Shown here piece by piece: positions 43,757 through 56,968 of a stretch of DNA of 64,000 nucleotides. The notes under the pieces were generated by a model that was not told the origin of the DNA, did no database searches, and saw nothing but the letters and a program-made list of their open reading frames with translations. Both the position numbers and the translations under genes were made by a program. The stretch is from Cryptomeria japonica (lineage: Eukaryota; Streptophyta; Pinopsida; Cupressales; Cupressaceae). The stretch is taken from positions 103,128,239 to 103,192,238 of the forward strand of contig NC_081413.1 of the NCBI RefSeq assembly GCF_030272615.1, written 5' to 3'. Numbering within the stretch: position 1 is the first letter of the stretch; the number at the start of each line of letters is the position of its first letter.

Positions 43757-46332
43757 CTTGGGTTTCTTTTATGTGTACTGATTCTACGACCTTTAATAAG
43801 ATAACTATTAGATATATATTTCCAATTCCTAAAATTGAAGATTTGATGGATTGGTTGAGTGGCTCAATGTATTTTTTTAAGATCGATATGAAAAGTAGTT
43901 ATCATAAAATTAGGATCAAGCTTGGAGATGAGTGGAAAATAACATTTAAGACTAATGATGGTCTCTATGAGTGGCTAGTTATGCGCTTTGGGATTTCTAA
44001 TGCACCTAGTATTTTTATGAGGCTTGTGAATGAGGTTTTGAAACCATTCATAGGGAAGTGAGTGGTTGTATATCTTGATGAAATTTTGGTGTTTAGCAGG
44101 TCCAAGGAGGAGAATTTGTAGCATTTGAGGTTGGTTATGGTAAGGTTATATGAAGAAAAGTTGTAGATTAATTTGAAGAAGTGTCTCTTTTTGTAGACCG
44201 AGTTGATTTATTTGGCTTTGTAGTGTCCAAGGATGGGTTGAAAGTGGATGAAGAGAAGGTTCAAGCTATTGTTGATTGGCCAACACCAATAATTTCAATG
44301 GAGGTAAGATGTTTTCATTGTCTTGCTAGATTTTACAGGGAGTTCATTAAAAAATTCAGTCATGTAGTTGCTCCCATGTTGGAAACAATTAAAGGATATA
44401 AAAGGAAGTTTGAATAGACACAAGCAGTTGAAATAAGTTTTAGATTTCTTAAATAAAAGGTGAGTGAGCAGCCTATTCTTGCTTAAGTATTTCAAGTTGA
44501 GTGTGATGCTAGTGGATTGGTAATAAGGGATATCCTTAGTCAGGAAGTTAAACCAGTGGCCTATTTTAGTGATAAATTTAATGATGCTAAGAAGAAGTAT
44601 TTATCATATGATCTTGAGTTCTATGCATTAGTTCAATCCTTAAAGAAATGGAGACATTATTTACTCCTTGAGGAGTTTGTGTATACAGACAATTATGCCT
44701 TAAAATTTATAAACAACCAACATAAGTTGAACCAAAGGCATGCTAAGTGGGTAGAATATCTTCAAAGATTTAACTTTGTATTGAAACACAAAAGTGGATG
44801 AATGAACAAGGTTGTTTATGTATTAAGTAGGAGGAATTTGTTGTTGCATGAAATTCTGACTGATAGTGTGAATTTTGATGGTTTGAAAGGATCATATGTA
44901 GATGATTCAGATTTTAAAGATTCTTTTGAATCTTGTTGTAGTTCAATCAGCATGGATAGAGGCCCTTGGATTAATCCTATTCTACAAGATGGATTGTTAT
45001 TCAAAGGAACCAAGCTCTGCATACTTGGAGGATCTATGAGGGACAATTTGTTGAAGGAGAAGCATTGTGGCAACCTTGTCAGTCACTTTGGACAAGATAA
45101 AAATTATTTACAATTGAGCACACATTATCATTGACTAAGGATATATACTGATGCTGAGAAATATGTGGAGAGATGTAGAGTTTGTCAACATGCCAAAGGA
45201 AAGAGCCAAAATGCTAGTTTGTATCAGTCCCATCTAGACCATGAGATTTTATAAGTAGGGATTTTGTTTTGGGATTGTCTCGAACTCAAAGGGGAAATGA
45301 TTCAATATTTGTAGTTGTGGATAGGTTTTCAAAAATGGTTCATTTCATACCATGTAAGAAGAATAGTGATGCTACCAATATTTCTAACTTGTTTTTCAAG
45401 GAGGTGGTTAGATTGTATGGTATTCCTAGGAGTATCATATCTGATAGAAATAAAAAGTTAATGGGACATTTTTGGAGGACTCTATGAAAGAAGTTGGGAA
45501 CATATCTTAGTTTCAATCAAACCTATCACCCCTAAACAGATGGCCAAACTAAGGTTATAAATAAGAGTCTTGGTGATATGTTGAGATGCTTGGTGGGGAG
45601 TTCACCTAAAAATTGGGATTTAACATAAGCCCAAGCAAAAATTTGCTTATAATGATTTTCTAAAAGGAGTACATGTTTTAGCCCATTTTTTGTTGTATAT
45701 GGTATGCATCTAAGGGGTGTGTTTGAACTTATAAATCTCAGGGATATGGAGAAGAGAAGTAAAAATGGAGAAGACTTTGGTACAGTCATCCATGACCTTC
45801 ATGAGAAGGTGAAGATAAATATACAAGATAACAATTAGCTCTACTAGCAATCTGCTAATATAAAGCGAAGAGAATTGTACTTTTAGGTGGGTGATCTTGT
45901 GTTAGCTCACCTTAGAAAGGAGAGGTTTCCAAAAGGTGAATATAATAAATTGAAAATGAAGAAAGTGGGTCTCTACAAAATCATCAGAAGATTTTTGACA
46001 AATGCCTACGAAATAGCCCTTCCTTCAGACTTGGCAATTTCACCTATCTTCAATGTGGCCAACTTATACCCTTAAAAAGGAGATGGGGAAGCAGATACGA
46101 CAAAGGCAAAGTTACCGGTCTATACAAAACAACAAGGAACCACACCAAATCCATTGGAGATAGAATACATTCTATATCAAATATTGTTGAAGAAGACCCA
46201 AAGACAATAATACTTCAAGTATCTAACTTAAAGTGGCTCAATAACCCATTAGAGGATGCTTCTTGGCTTACTAAATCAAAGATTATCAAGCTAGGTCATT
46301 CAGTGACTGAACTCATGAGTAGGAGCTCATGA
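43757..46332 (+). pseudogene. pol: Chromovirus pol pseudogene: RT, RNase H, integrase, chromodomain
   Basis: RT begins near the SWRMCVDS-equivalent block (read as SFMCTDST), then [17 protein letters not shown] and [15 protein letters not shown]. The catalytic box is VVYLDEILVFS, the second Asp replaced by Glu. RNase H (44500-44820) has FQVECDASG and YSDKFN-like blocks. Integrase (about 45000-45640) includes [33 protein letters not shown] and TDGQT. The C-terminal part has VGDLVLAHLRKERFP. The frame at 46231-46332 gives EDASWLTKSKIIKLG, a chromodomain-type end that in chromoviruses targets integration to chromatin. There are numerous stops, mostly TAG, and a few frameshifts. Inactive. Confidence 0.85.
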
Positions 46333-46723
46333 ATCCTTTTGGTGCCTAAGGAGTCTAATGCAAGAGCATCATTCTTCTTAAGTTTTTGATTTTCTTCTTT
46401 TTTCTTTCTTGCTTTGTTTGGTGTGTTTAAGCTGTTTGTCTTGCTCTGTTTGGTTGGTTTAAGTTGTTTGTCTAGTTCTTCTAGCCTATCGACACCCTTT
46501 TGTCTCAAACTTCCCATCGCTAGTGTGTTACTATAAAATTCATCATTGCTAATTAGAATAATAGGAAAATCATGAATCCTATCCAATTAACGAATTTCAT
46601 AACATCAATGAAAGCATGCAATCAAGACAATAAGGCTAAAGATAAAATCAATCAAAACTCCCTATCGCATAAATGAAAGTTGCTTCCATTGTTCTTCTGC
46701 TTCTCATGGTATGATGGCTCTCA
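46333..46723 (+). other. Chromovirus 3' non-coding region, interrupted
   Basis: Pyrimidine-rich DNA with two similar units (TTGTTTGG-GTGTTTAAG and TTGTTTGG-TGGTTTAAG, near 46415 and 46445), then AT-rich sequence up to the Sire insertion. Probably the 3' untranslated region or start of the 3' LTR. Its continuation lies at 56969 onward. Confidence 0.5.
46719..46723. other. Left TSD of the Sire-like element
   Basis: TCTCA, identical to 56964-56968. Confidence 0.9.
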
Positions 46724-48350
46724 TGTTGGCATTAAGTTTTCATTGATGTAAACTAATTTGGCAAGGTCATTGATAAGAAAAAAGGAGTGACCGGTATGAT
46801 GGAAATTCACATGAGAATGAGCACACAAAATGAAGGCTTACCGGTAAGGCATAAACTGGGATGAAGACTGTGTATATTAACTTGTTGAGTAAACAACAGA
46901 TAGAGCTATACATAGGTTTGAAGGTTGGCTATCTGTTTTTTGATGAAGAGGCAGAATGTTAAAGTTATCACAAACCACTGGAGGTGAAGATGTGTTATTG
47001 ATATAGTGTACACTGCCAGATAGCAGAAGAAGAAGGTCTCACCGGTAAAGGGATGTACTAGTATGAGTTTGCTAAATCATCAAGTATGAACTGATTGTGT
47101 GTTGGTGAGCTAAGTGATTAACTGTTGTGATGCCATATGGAGCTGAGGTAGCAAACATGCAGAGGTGGGTGAAGCCTCCATCAACATGGTTGTTGAAACA
47201 ACTAGTCGACATTAATGAAACAACCACAAATCATGGGATTGTAACTGACTGATACGGCTTGAGGAAGAAAGGATGATAGAGGAATATTAGGGAATAGTTG
47301 GTGCTTGGATCAATGCAAAGGAAATATGATTACAAGAAGACCTCGAAAAGGAAACAACTGAGCTTTTTATGAGTCAACAAATTTCACTGTAGGAAATCTT
47401 GTACGTGATTGCTATCTTTATCAAGTATGCATTGGATAATGGAAAACATGTACAGATGCATCATTGGAGTATAGGTGATTGACTCAAGACAGACTGGATT
47501 GGATCTCATGCAGATTGTGTCAGGAAAAGGAAACCCTAACTGCTCTGATTTTGATTTGCTTCTTGGCGGGAAACCTTTGTGATAAATATATGACCTTGAG
47601 ACAGAGCAAGATGATGCTAGAAAGAATAAAAAGAGAGAAGAGAGATTAAGTGCAAAGAAGAATTTTGGTCTTAGAGTTTATTCTAAGAAAGTTGCAGAGT
47701 AAGTGAGCAGGCAAATCAGTGAGAGGGTTTAACCGACAGTGATTGGGTACCAGTATAACTATAGTTCAATAGTTAAGAAAACCGGTGAGGTGTGGTAGAG
47801 CAAAGCAGCATCCAAGTGTGACACAACGTGTGGTGAGACCGTGAGAGAGAGAGAGATAATAGTGGCCAAGAATCAGATAGAAAAATCTCATAACTGGTAG
47901 TGTGAGATTCAGTGGAGGAGAAAAGACAGTCAACCGACAGTAAGATATTTGATCAAGAGTTGCAGAATTCATTTGCAACAAGAAGCCTTAACTATATCAA
48001 AATTGTATTTCAATATACATCGACAAGTTGGAGCTTGGTGCAAGGGTTGGTGCTCCTTGGGTTGGTACCCTAAATCTTTGTAGTATAGTGTTTTACCTAT
48101 GAGGTTGGATTGGAGCAGTAGTCTCCAGGAGCTTTTCTCCTTGAGGTTTTTCCCATATTGGGCTTTCCCCGTACATCTGGTGTTGTGAGTTGCATTTGTG
48201 TGATTGATCTCCTTGTTTTTTGTTTCAGTTTTACCGACTTGATTGTTTAGTGCTTAAGTTAATAGCCGATATTCTGAAGTTGCTTTGAAAGGTCAAAAAT
48301 TTTAGTAACCACTGATTCACCCCCCTCTCAATGGTACTCTATGTTCAATA
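46724..48350 (+). repeat. 5' LTR of the Sire-like element, 1627 bp
   Basis: The start is fixed by the TSD. The end ATGTTCAATA abuts the PBS. Compared with the 3' LTR it has a short (GA)n at 47842-47856 and lacks two tandem duplications and the long (TG)n. Confidence 0.9.
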
Positions 48351-48352
48351 AT

Positions 48353-48364
48353 TGGTATCAGAGC
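48353..48364 (+). promoter_or_regulatory. PBS of the Sire-like element
   Basis: TGGTATCAGAGC, an exact complement of initiator Met tRNA, two bases after the LTR. Confidence 0.9.
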
Positions 48365-48407
48365 CTAGGCTCCCAGTTATCATTAAATCTTAGGTAGATT
48401 CTTAACT

Positions 48408-50611
48408 TTGAACACAATAGCAAGAAACGAGTCTGCTTCCTCAAAAGACCCCATGTTTGATGGATTCAACTATGCTTTCTGGAGCAAAAGAATGGAGACC
48501 TATATTTCCTCCCTGGGTTTTGATGTGTGGATGTCTGTCAAGAATGGGTATGTTGTTCCTAGTGTTCCTCCCACTGATCCAAATGCCAAAAACGAGTATG
48601 AGAACAATGCAAAGGCCAAACATGCTATCTTGAGTGAGTTGTATGATAATGAGTTTGTCAAAATCATGCACTGTGTTTTAGCAAAGGAGACTTGGGATAA
48701 ATTGCAGAGGTTGTTTGAAGGAGATGCAAAAGTGAAAGAGGCCAAGCTGCAAGCACTAAGGGCCAACTTAAAAGCATCAAGATGAAAGATGATGAAAATA
48801 TTGTAGACTATCTTCACAGATTTGATGAAACTGTGAACACCATCAGAGGACTTGGAGAAGAGATTGCAGATGAGACTCTTGTCAAGAAGGTACTTAGATC
48901 TCTCACACCCAATTATGATACTAAGGTGTCTTCCATAGAAGAAGCCAAGGACCTGAAGACTTTTACAATGGATGAGTTATTTGGCTCACTGACAGCATAT
49001 GAGATAAGAACAACCAGTGATACTTCCTTAAGGAAAAAAGCAGCATTCAACATCACCAAAAAGGGTAAAGAAGCAACTACTCATAAAGAATCTAGTGAAG
49101 ATTCTCATGCAGAAGTAGAAAACTTTGTCAGGAAGCTCAAAAGAGGATCCGGTTGGTATAAAGGAAAGCTACCACTTAAACGTTTCAACTATGGGAAGGT
49201 CAGACACTTTGATACAAATTATCCCCACAAAGAAACTAGCAGAGATGAGTCAAGAGAGTTTAGAAAATCTGCTGACAAAGATAGAGAAAGAAATGACTAC
49301 CGACAAGGAAGGAGAGGCTACCAGAATCAAAAAAAGCTATATACTATTGAGGATGATACAACAGATGAAGAAAATGCATCAGAAGATGATTACCATGAGA
49401 ATGACAAAAAAGTCAATCTCTTCATGGCACTTGGTGAACCAGTTGATGAAGATGAGGAAGAGGTGGATATTGAAGATGGAGTGGATTTGGAAGGTGAACT
49501 TATCAATTCTCTTGAGGAATTGAGTAAAACAAGAAGAGAACTCAAAAAGGTCAAGCTTGTTGTAGTAGATGAACAAGATCTCTTGAAACAATCCCTGGAT
49601 GAGTCCAGTCAAGTTATATCTGATTTGAAATTGCAGCTGGAAGAAACTAAGAGGATATGTGAAGCTACATCCTCTAATCTAACAAACAAGGAAAAAGAGC
49701 ATCAAGAGTTGGAAGTAGAAATAGTGAAGCTCAGAAAGGAGCTTGAAGAAAGTAAGGAAGAAATAAAAGTAAGGAGCAAATATAAAGGCAACACCAAGGC
49801 ATTAGACAAGATGTTGAGCAAACAGAAGCAATCCAAAGACACTGGTGGCTTAGGCTTTGAAGAAGGTCAAAGTTAAACCCACAAAGATAAATCCAGCAAA
49901 GAAATAAAGTTCACCTCTTAATTTGAAGGTGAAGAAAAGAAGACATTCACTGTAGGCAAGGATACTGATAAAAAGACATTTGCAGATGCTGTTGGAAATC
50001 GTCACTCAAATCGGTATACAACAATGAACTGGAGGCCACACTTTTTGTACCAACATGAAGTTCCAAGGAGAAATGCAAGATTTGACCATGAAGGATTCAC
50101 CAGATTCAACAACATGAAGGGAAGACCCTCGTTGAGGCAGTCCCATTCAGAACAAAGGCAACCCAATCAGTATGGTTCAAACTTTCATGGTTACTGTTAC
50201 CAGTGTAGCAAATTTGGGCATAAAATAGTTGATTGTAGATTAATCAATAAGCCCTATATGAGTTATGAAAGTAGAAATCCATTTAATGCACTCTGGGATA
50301 TGAATGTTGCTTGTTATCAGTGCAATGGATATGGTCATAAGAGTTTTGAATGTAGGAAGAATAAACCGGTACCCTACAATAATTTTAAGGATGTTCCTTT
50401 AAATGAAGATGTAAAAAGCTATAACTATCAAGAGTTTGGACACATAGAAAGGTTGTGTAAAAATAGGAAGATCAAGCAGAAGAAGACAAATCTTGATCAA
50501 GAGCCGGTAACAGAACCTGAGCACAATATAGCAGCTGACAAGAAGAAGGAATTCAAACTGGTATGGGTTGAGAAAGAAAAAGAAAAGGCAAAATCAAGTC
50601 TCATAGTGTAA
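48408..50611 (+). pseudogene. gag: Copia gag pseudogene
   Basis: Opens at TTG 48408 with no nearby ATG; the start codon seems lost. The UBN2/copia-type gag domain spans about 48440-49050: PMFDGFNYAFWSKRME, ETWDKLQRLFEGD, then after a frameshift near 48780 DDENIVDYLHRFDETV and VKKVLRSLTPNYD. A basic region and an acidic region precede a long coiled coil (about 49500-49780). Two CCHC knuckles follow: CYQCSKFGHKIVDC near 50198 and CYQCNGYGHKSFEC near 50311. A third has lost its first cysteines (YNYQEFGHIERLC). TAA stops lie at 49874, about 49919 and 50609. Capsid and nucleocapsid function expected in the parent element. Confidence 0.85.
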
Positions 50612-52198
50612 ATTGCCTTATATGTCAAAAGGAAAAATCTATGGGTCATAGATAGTGGTTGCTCCAACCACATGACTGGTGACAAAAAGAAATTCATCAA
50701 ACTTGAAGACTAGAATGGTGGTTCAGTAAGATTTGGAGACAACTCATCCATCAAAATAAAGGGAAAAGGCACTTTGAGTATTGATGGAAATTGAAGGCAC
50801 ATGATGTATATTATGTGGAAGGCCTAAAGCACAATCTGTTGAGTGTGAGTCAGATGTGTGACAAAGGTTATAAATTCACCTTTGACTTTATCGATTTCCA
50901 GATAAAGAAAGACAGTACCGGTCAAATTAGGGTAGAAGGAAAGAGAACGGATGGCAATGTTTATAATATGAAGGAATGCTATGAGTCCCAATGCATTTTA
51001 GGACAAGTTGATAAAAGTTTGCTGTGGCACCGAGGATTAGGCCACACAAACTTTGATAACCTAGTTGCAGTAAGCAGAAAGGGGTGTGTGAGGAATATTC
51101 CACCCATCATCAAACCGGTAAGCACATTTTGTGATGAATGTGTGAAAGGTAAGCAAACTAAGGTGAGCTTCATGAAAAAAGAGCACAACACCTCAAGACC
51201 ACTTGAAATTGTGCATACAGATCTATGTGGTCCAATTAGGACAAGAGCACTTGCAGGAGAAAGATACCTTATGCTCTTTATTAATGACTACTCAAGAATG
51301 ACATGGGTCACCTTTCTGAAAGATAAGTCACAAGCATTTGAAAGATTCAAGATCTTTAGGAAGATGGTGGAGAAAGAAAGTGGGTGTAGGTTAAAATGCC
51401 TAAGATTAGACCGGGGTGGAGAGATTACATCAAATGAATTTGAAGATTATTGTGAAAAACATGGAATTAGAAGGCAATACTTAGCTCCTAGGACACCACA
51501 ACAAAATGGTGTGGTAGAAAGGAAGAACAGGAGAGTCAAGGAGATGGCTAGAACCATGTTAAATGAGGCCATTCTATCGGACACATATTGGAAGGAATTT
51601 GTTCATACTATTGCATATACTTTGAATTGGGTTCAATTAAGAACAAACAACAGAATGACACCTTATGAGTTGTGGTATGACCGGAAGCCATCAGTCAAAT
51701 ACTTCAAAGTATTTGGAAGAAAGTGCTATATCAAGAAAGATGGATGGTATAGGAAGTTTTGACTCTAGGAGTGATGAAGGAATCTTCCTTGGTTACTCAT
51801 CTAAGAACAAGGCCTACAAATTCTACAACAAAAGACTAAGAAGAGTCATTGAGAGTGTGCATGTAAAAGTTGATGAGGATATGCACAAAGGGTGTCAACC
51901 ATAGGTTAACCGGTATGATAATTCCGGTGATGAAGATGATGAAGCTCAGTCAGACATTGAACTAGAGGAAGCATCTAGGAAGGCTCCCAACCGGTATGTA
52001 CAATTGAATCACCTAGAAGAGAAAATTCTAGGAAATAAGAGTGACGGTGTGCAGACTAGAAGAAGACTTGTTCGGAATGATGAATAAGTCAACCTCTGCC
52101 TCATGACTGAAGTTGAACCCAAAACATTCAATGAGGCCAGCAAAAGACAAGAATGGATGGATGCCATGGAAGAAGAACTCCAACAAATTGAGAAGAAT
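50612..52198 (+). pseudogene. pol: Copia protease and integrase pseudogene
   Basis: Protease active site WVIDSGCSNHMTG at about 50641-50679. A GAG pre-integrase region contains LLWHRGLGH and CDECVKGKQ, the H-H-C-C zinc finger. The integrase core retains its three acids: VHTDLCGP (about 51217), RLDRGGE (about 51403) and NGVVERKN (about 51506). Stops (TAG 50711, TGA near 50794) and a frameshift near 51745 break it. After that, a second frame carries FLGYSSKNKAYKFYN, an acidic connection and the start of RT (WMDAMEEELQQIEKN), cut by the solo LTR at 52199. Confidence 0.85.
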
Positions 52199-53554
52199 TG
52201 TTGGCATATGATGAAGTGGTGACAATGTATGTTGTCATTGATGTCAATAGGTGAACCAATATGAACTGGTATGAAGATTGGAAGCGGTTATGGTCAATCG
52301 AGATGGAGTGGACCAGTGTCGTGGTTCACTAAGTGTGACTACCAATTGGTAGTATCTATTCAGCTCTAGGGTTTTCGGTTTGGCTTATGCGGTGCAACAA
52401 ATGAAATTTTGTGATGAGTTAGTTAAGAGATAAGGATGAGATTGTGGTGCCATGTCAGTTATGTGTATGTGAACGATTTCTTTGAGGATCTTGTGCATGA
52501 AGATTGAATGCATTGAGTGTCTACCTCGGGAATGCGTGATGTCCTGAGCGGTGTATGAAGTGCACGTGATGGGTTACTGATTTCTAGATGCGGTGAATAT
52601 TGGATGATGTAGAATGACTTGAGATCTGTTTTAGATTGCTTCATTCTATGCAATGGATCCAACGGTCAGGATTGGACTGCTTGTAATTGTAAACCTAAAA
52701 TATTTAGGCTTTAGGGTTTATGCTACCAACCTAATTGTTGTCTATAAGGTCAATGAAGTTTGTTATTGTTTGTGTTGGAAAATGATGTGTTTGTGTGTTG
52801 AGATACTTGCCAAACCATAGTGTGGAATTTGTAGAGTGTGATTGCAGAGGAGAGGAGCTGAAAAGGATCTACCTTAGCAAGTAATGTTGTTATCAGATCA
52901 AAGCTTTACCTGTTGACTTATAACCATTTCAACAGAAGGAAAATCCCTTGACCGGGTAGCTTTAACAGGCTTGTTGCAAATCCTCTAACCTGGTGACTCA
53001 AGTTCATTGAGTTCTTTAAATCCTCTAGCGAGGGAACCTATAACAGGGTTTATAGCCATCCCTTAACTGGGTGATCCCTAATAGGATCGGTTCCTAACAG
53101 AACCTTATTGTAAAGTATTTAACCGGACTAGGCTCCTAACAGAGCGGACTTCAAAAGAGTTCAAAATAAGCTTGTGGGTATTCATCCCCACCGTGGTTTT
53201 TCCCATTTGGGTTTCCACGTGAAAAACTCTGTGTGTTATGGGTTGTGAGTTTTCATGTGATGATTGAGTAGTTGTTGATTAAGTTAGTTATGCATGCAGT
53301 GCTAAATGATTGTGGTATTGTTGATACAACTCATGCTTGATTATATCAAGAAGTAGTCATCAAGATTTAAGATATATCAAATGTTGTTTGAAGTATCTGT
53401 GTTTAACCAGTATACCCATGGTTAAGTTAAGTGGTGAAGACAACCGGTCAGCATTGTTTTAATATGATAAAGTGTTGAGAAAGTTTTTGTCTGTACTGAT
53501 TCAACCCCCCTCTCAGTACCAGTTAGGGTATTATTTGTTCATCATTATTCATCA
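52199..53554 (+). repeat. Solo LTR inserted in copia RT, 1356 bp
   Basis: Begins TGTTGGCATATGATG and ends TTATTCATCA, flanked by AGAAT (52194-52198) and AGAAC (53555-53559), a TSD with one T/C difference. Removing it joins IEKN to KTWELVPRP, the conserved copia RT start. Related to the LTR at 24123-25093 and more distantly to the LTRs of its host. No internal region. Confidence 0.9.
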
Positions 53555-54976
53555 AGAACAAGACTTGGGAATTAGTCCCTAGACCAGAAGACAAGAACAT
53601 CATTGGCACAAAATGGGTCTACTAGAATAAGATGAATGAAGAAGGTAAGATTGTTAGGCACAAAGCTAGACTAGTGTGCAAACGTTACTCTCAGGTAGAA
53701 GGGATTTGACTTTGAAGAAACATTTGCACTGGTAGCTAGATTAGAAGCAATTAGAATGTTTCTAGCCTTCTCTACCTACAAGGGCTATAAAGTATATCAA
53801 ATGTTTGTAAAATCTGCCTTCCTAAATGGAAATTTGGAAGAAGTAGTCTACATGGAACAGCCAGAAGGGTTTCTGCTACATGATGATGAAACATTTGTGT
53901 GCCGGTTGAAGAAGGCCCTGTATGGTCTAAAGCAAGCTCCTAGAGCATGGTATTCAAGATTAGATCAATACTTGAAGGAGCAAGGATTCAAAAAGGGGAG
54001 TGCTGACAACAATTTGTACATAAAGAAAGATGGGAACCACATGATCATTGTGGTTGTATATGTAGATGACATTATATTTGGAGGCAACAAGGACACCCTC
54101 TGCAAAGAATTTGCTGATCAGATGCAGTCAAAATTTGAGATGTCAATGCTTCATGAATTGACATACTTCCTTGGTTTGTAGATATTACAACAAGATAAGG
54201 GAATCTTTATCTCACAAATCAAGTATGAAAAGGAGATGTTGAAGAAATTTCAACTGGAAGATTGTAAACCGGTAAGTACCCCTATGGTGACCAGCAATAA
54301 ATTGAGCAAGAATGATGAATCATCGGTGGTGGATCAAACTCTATATAGATCCATGATAGACAGTCTATTGTACTTAACTACTTATAGATCAGATATAGTA
54401 CAAGTAGTATGCATGGTGGCGAGATTCCAAGCTGCACCTAAGCAGTCACATATGAATGTTGTAAGAAGAATCTTTAGGTACCTACAAGGGACACTAAATT
54501 ATGGATTATGGTATCCTAAACAAGGATATTTTATCTTGGAAGCATACACTGATGCTGATTGGGCAGGTTGCATTGATGATTGGAAGAGCACAAGTGGTGG
54601 TGCATTCTTTCTAGGTGATCGGTTGGTCTCATGGCATAGCAAGAAGTAGGACTCAGTCTCTCTATCTACTGCTGAAGCTGAATACATTACTGCTGCTACA
54701 TGCTACTCTTAGGTGCTTTGGATGAAGAAGACCCTCAAGGACATACAGGTAGACATCACTGATTCTATTCTCATCCGGTGTGACAATTCAAGTGCAATCA
54801 ACATAGCAAAGAATCCAATGATGCATTCTAGAACAAAGCACATTGCTATCAAGTATCATTTTCTCAGAGAGAAGGTTGAAGGACAGGAGGTGAGGATGGA
54901 TTATGTCCCTACCGAAGAACAAGTAGCAAACATTTTCACTAAACCATTACTGGTAAGCACTTTTGAGTATCTCTGA
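53555..54976 (+). pseudogene. pol: Copia RT and RNase H pseudogene
   Basis: RT resumes at KTWELVPRPEDKNIIGTKWVY. The ALYGLKQAPRAWY block and the intact catalytic YVDDIIFG (about 54058-54081) follow, then HELTYFLGL, TAG 54179, and STPMVTSNKLSKN. RNase H has YTDADWAGCIDDWKSTSG, STAEAEYI and RTKHIAIKYHFLREKV, closing near 54976. Stops include TAG 53624, 54179, 54647 and 54711. A frameshift lies near 53705. The catalytic residues of RT are kept, unlike in the two Ty3 elements. Confidence 0.85.
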
Positions 54977-55021
54977 CACAAGTTGGGAGTTGTGTCATCT
55001 ACCTAGAAAGGATTTATGTGG

Positions 55022-55171
55022 CTCAGGGGGAGTTGATAGCGGTCAAAGGGGGAGCTTGGTATGGATCAAAGGGGGAGTGTACATTACCCTTTGTCATTGT
55101 GTCAAAGGGGGAGAAATGTACCTATATGAAGTATCTTGTGATAAGTTGACATCAATGCCAAAGGGGGAGAT
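55022..55171 (+). promoter_or_regulatory. Five PPT-like CAAAGGGGGAG motifs before the 3' LTR
   Basis: Motifs at 55024-55033, 55044-55054, 55067-55077, 55103-55113 and 55159-55169. The last, immediately before the LTR at 55172, is the functional PPT position for plus-strand DNA priming. Confidence 0.8.
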
Positions 55172-56963
<1,792 letters not shown>

Positions 56964-56968
56964 TCTCA
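56964..56968. other. Right TSD of the Sire-like element
   Basis: TCTCA, identical to 46719-46723. Confidence 0.9.

Larger units (their letters stand above)
43742..46723 (+). mobile_element. Truncated chromovirus (Ty3)
   Basis: It starts inside RT directly after an LTR and runs through RNase H, integrase and a chromodomain-type end to non-coding sequence, where a Sire-like element is inserted at 46724. Removing that element joins 46723 to 56969. Gag, protease and the 5' LTR are missing. Confidence 0.8.
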
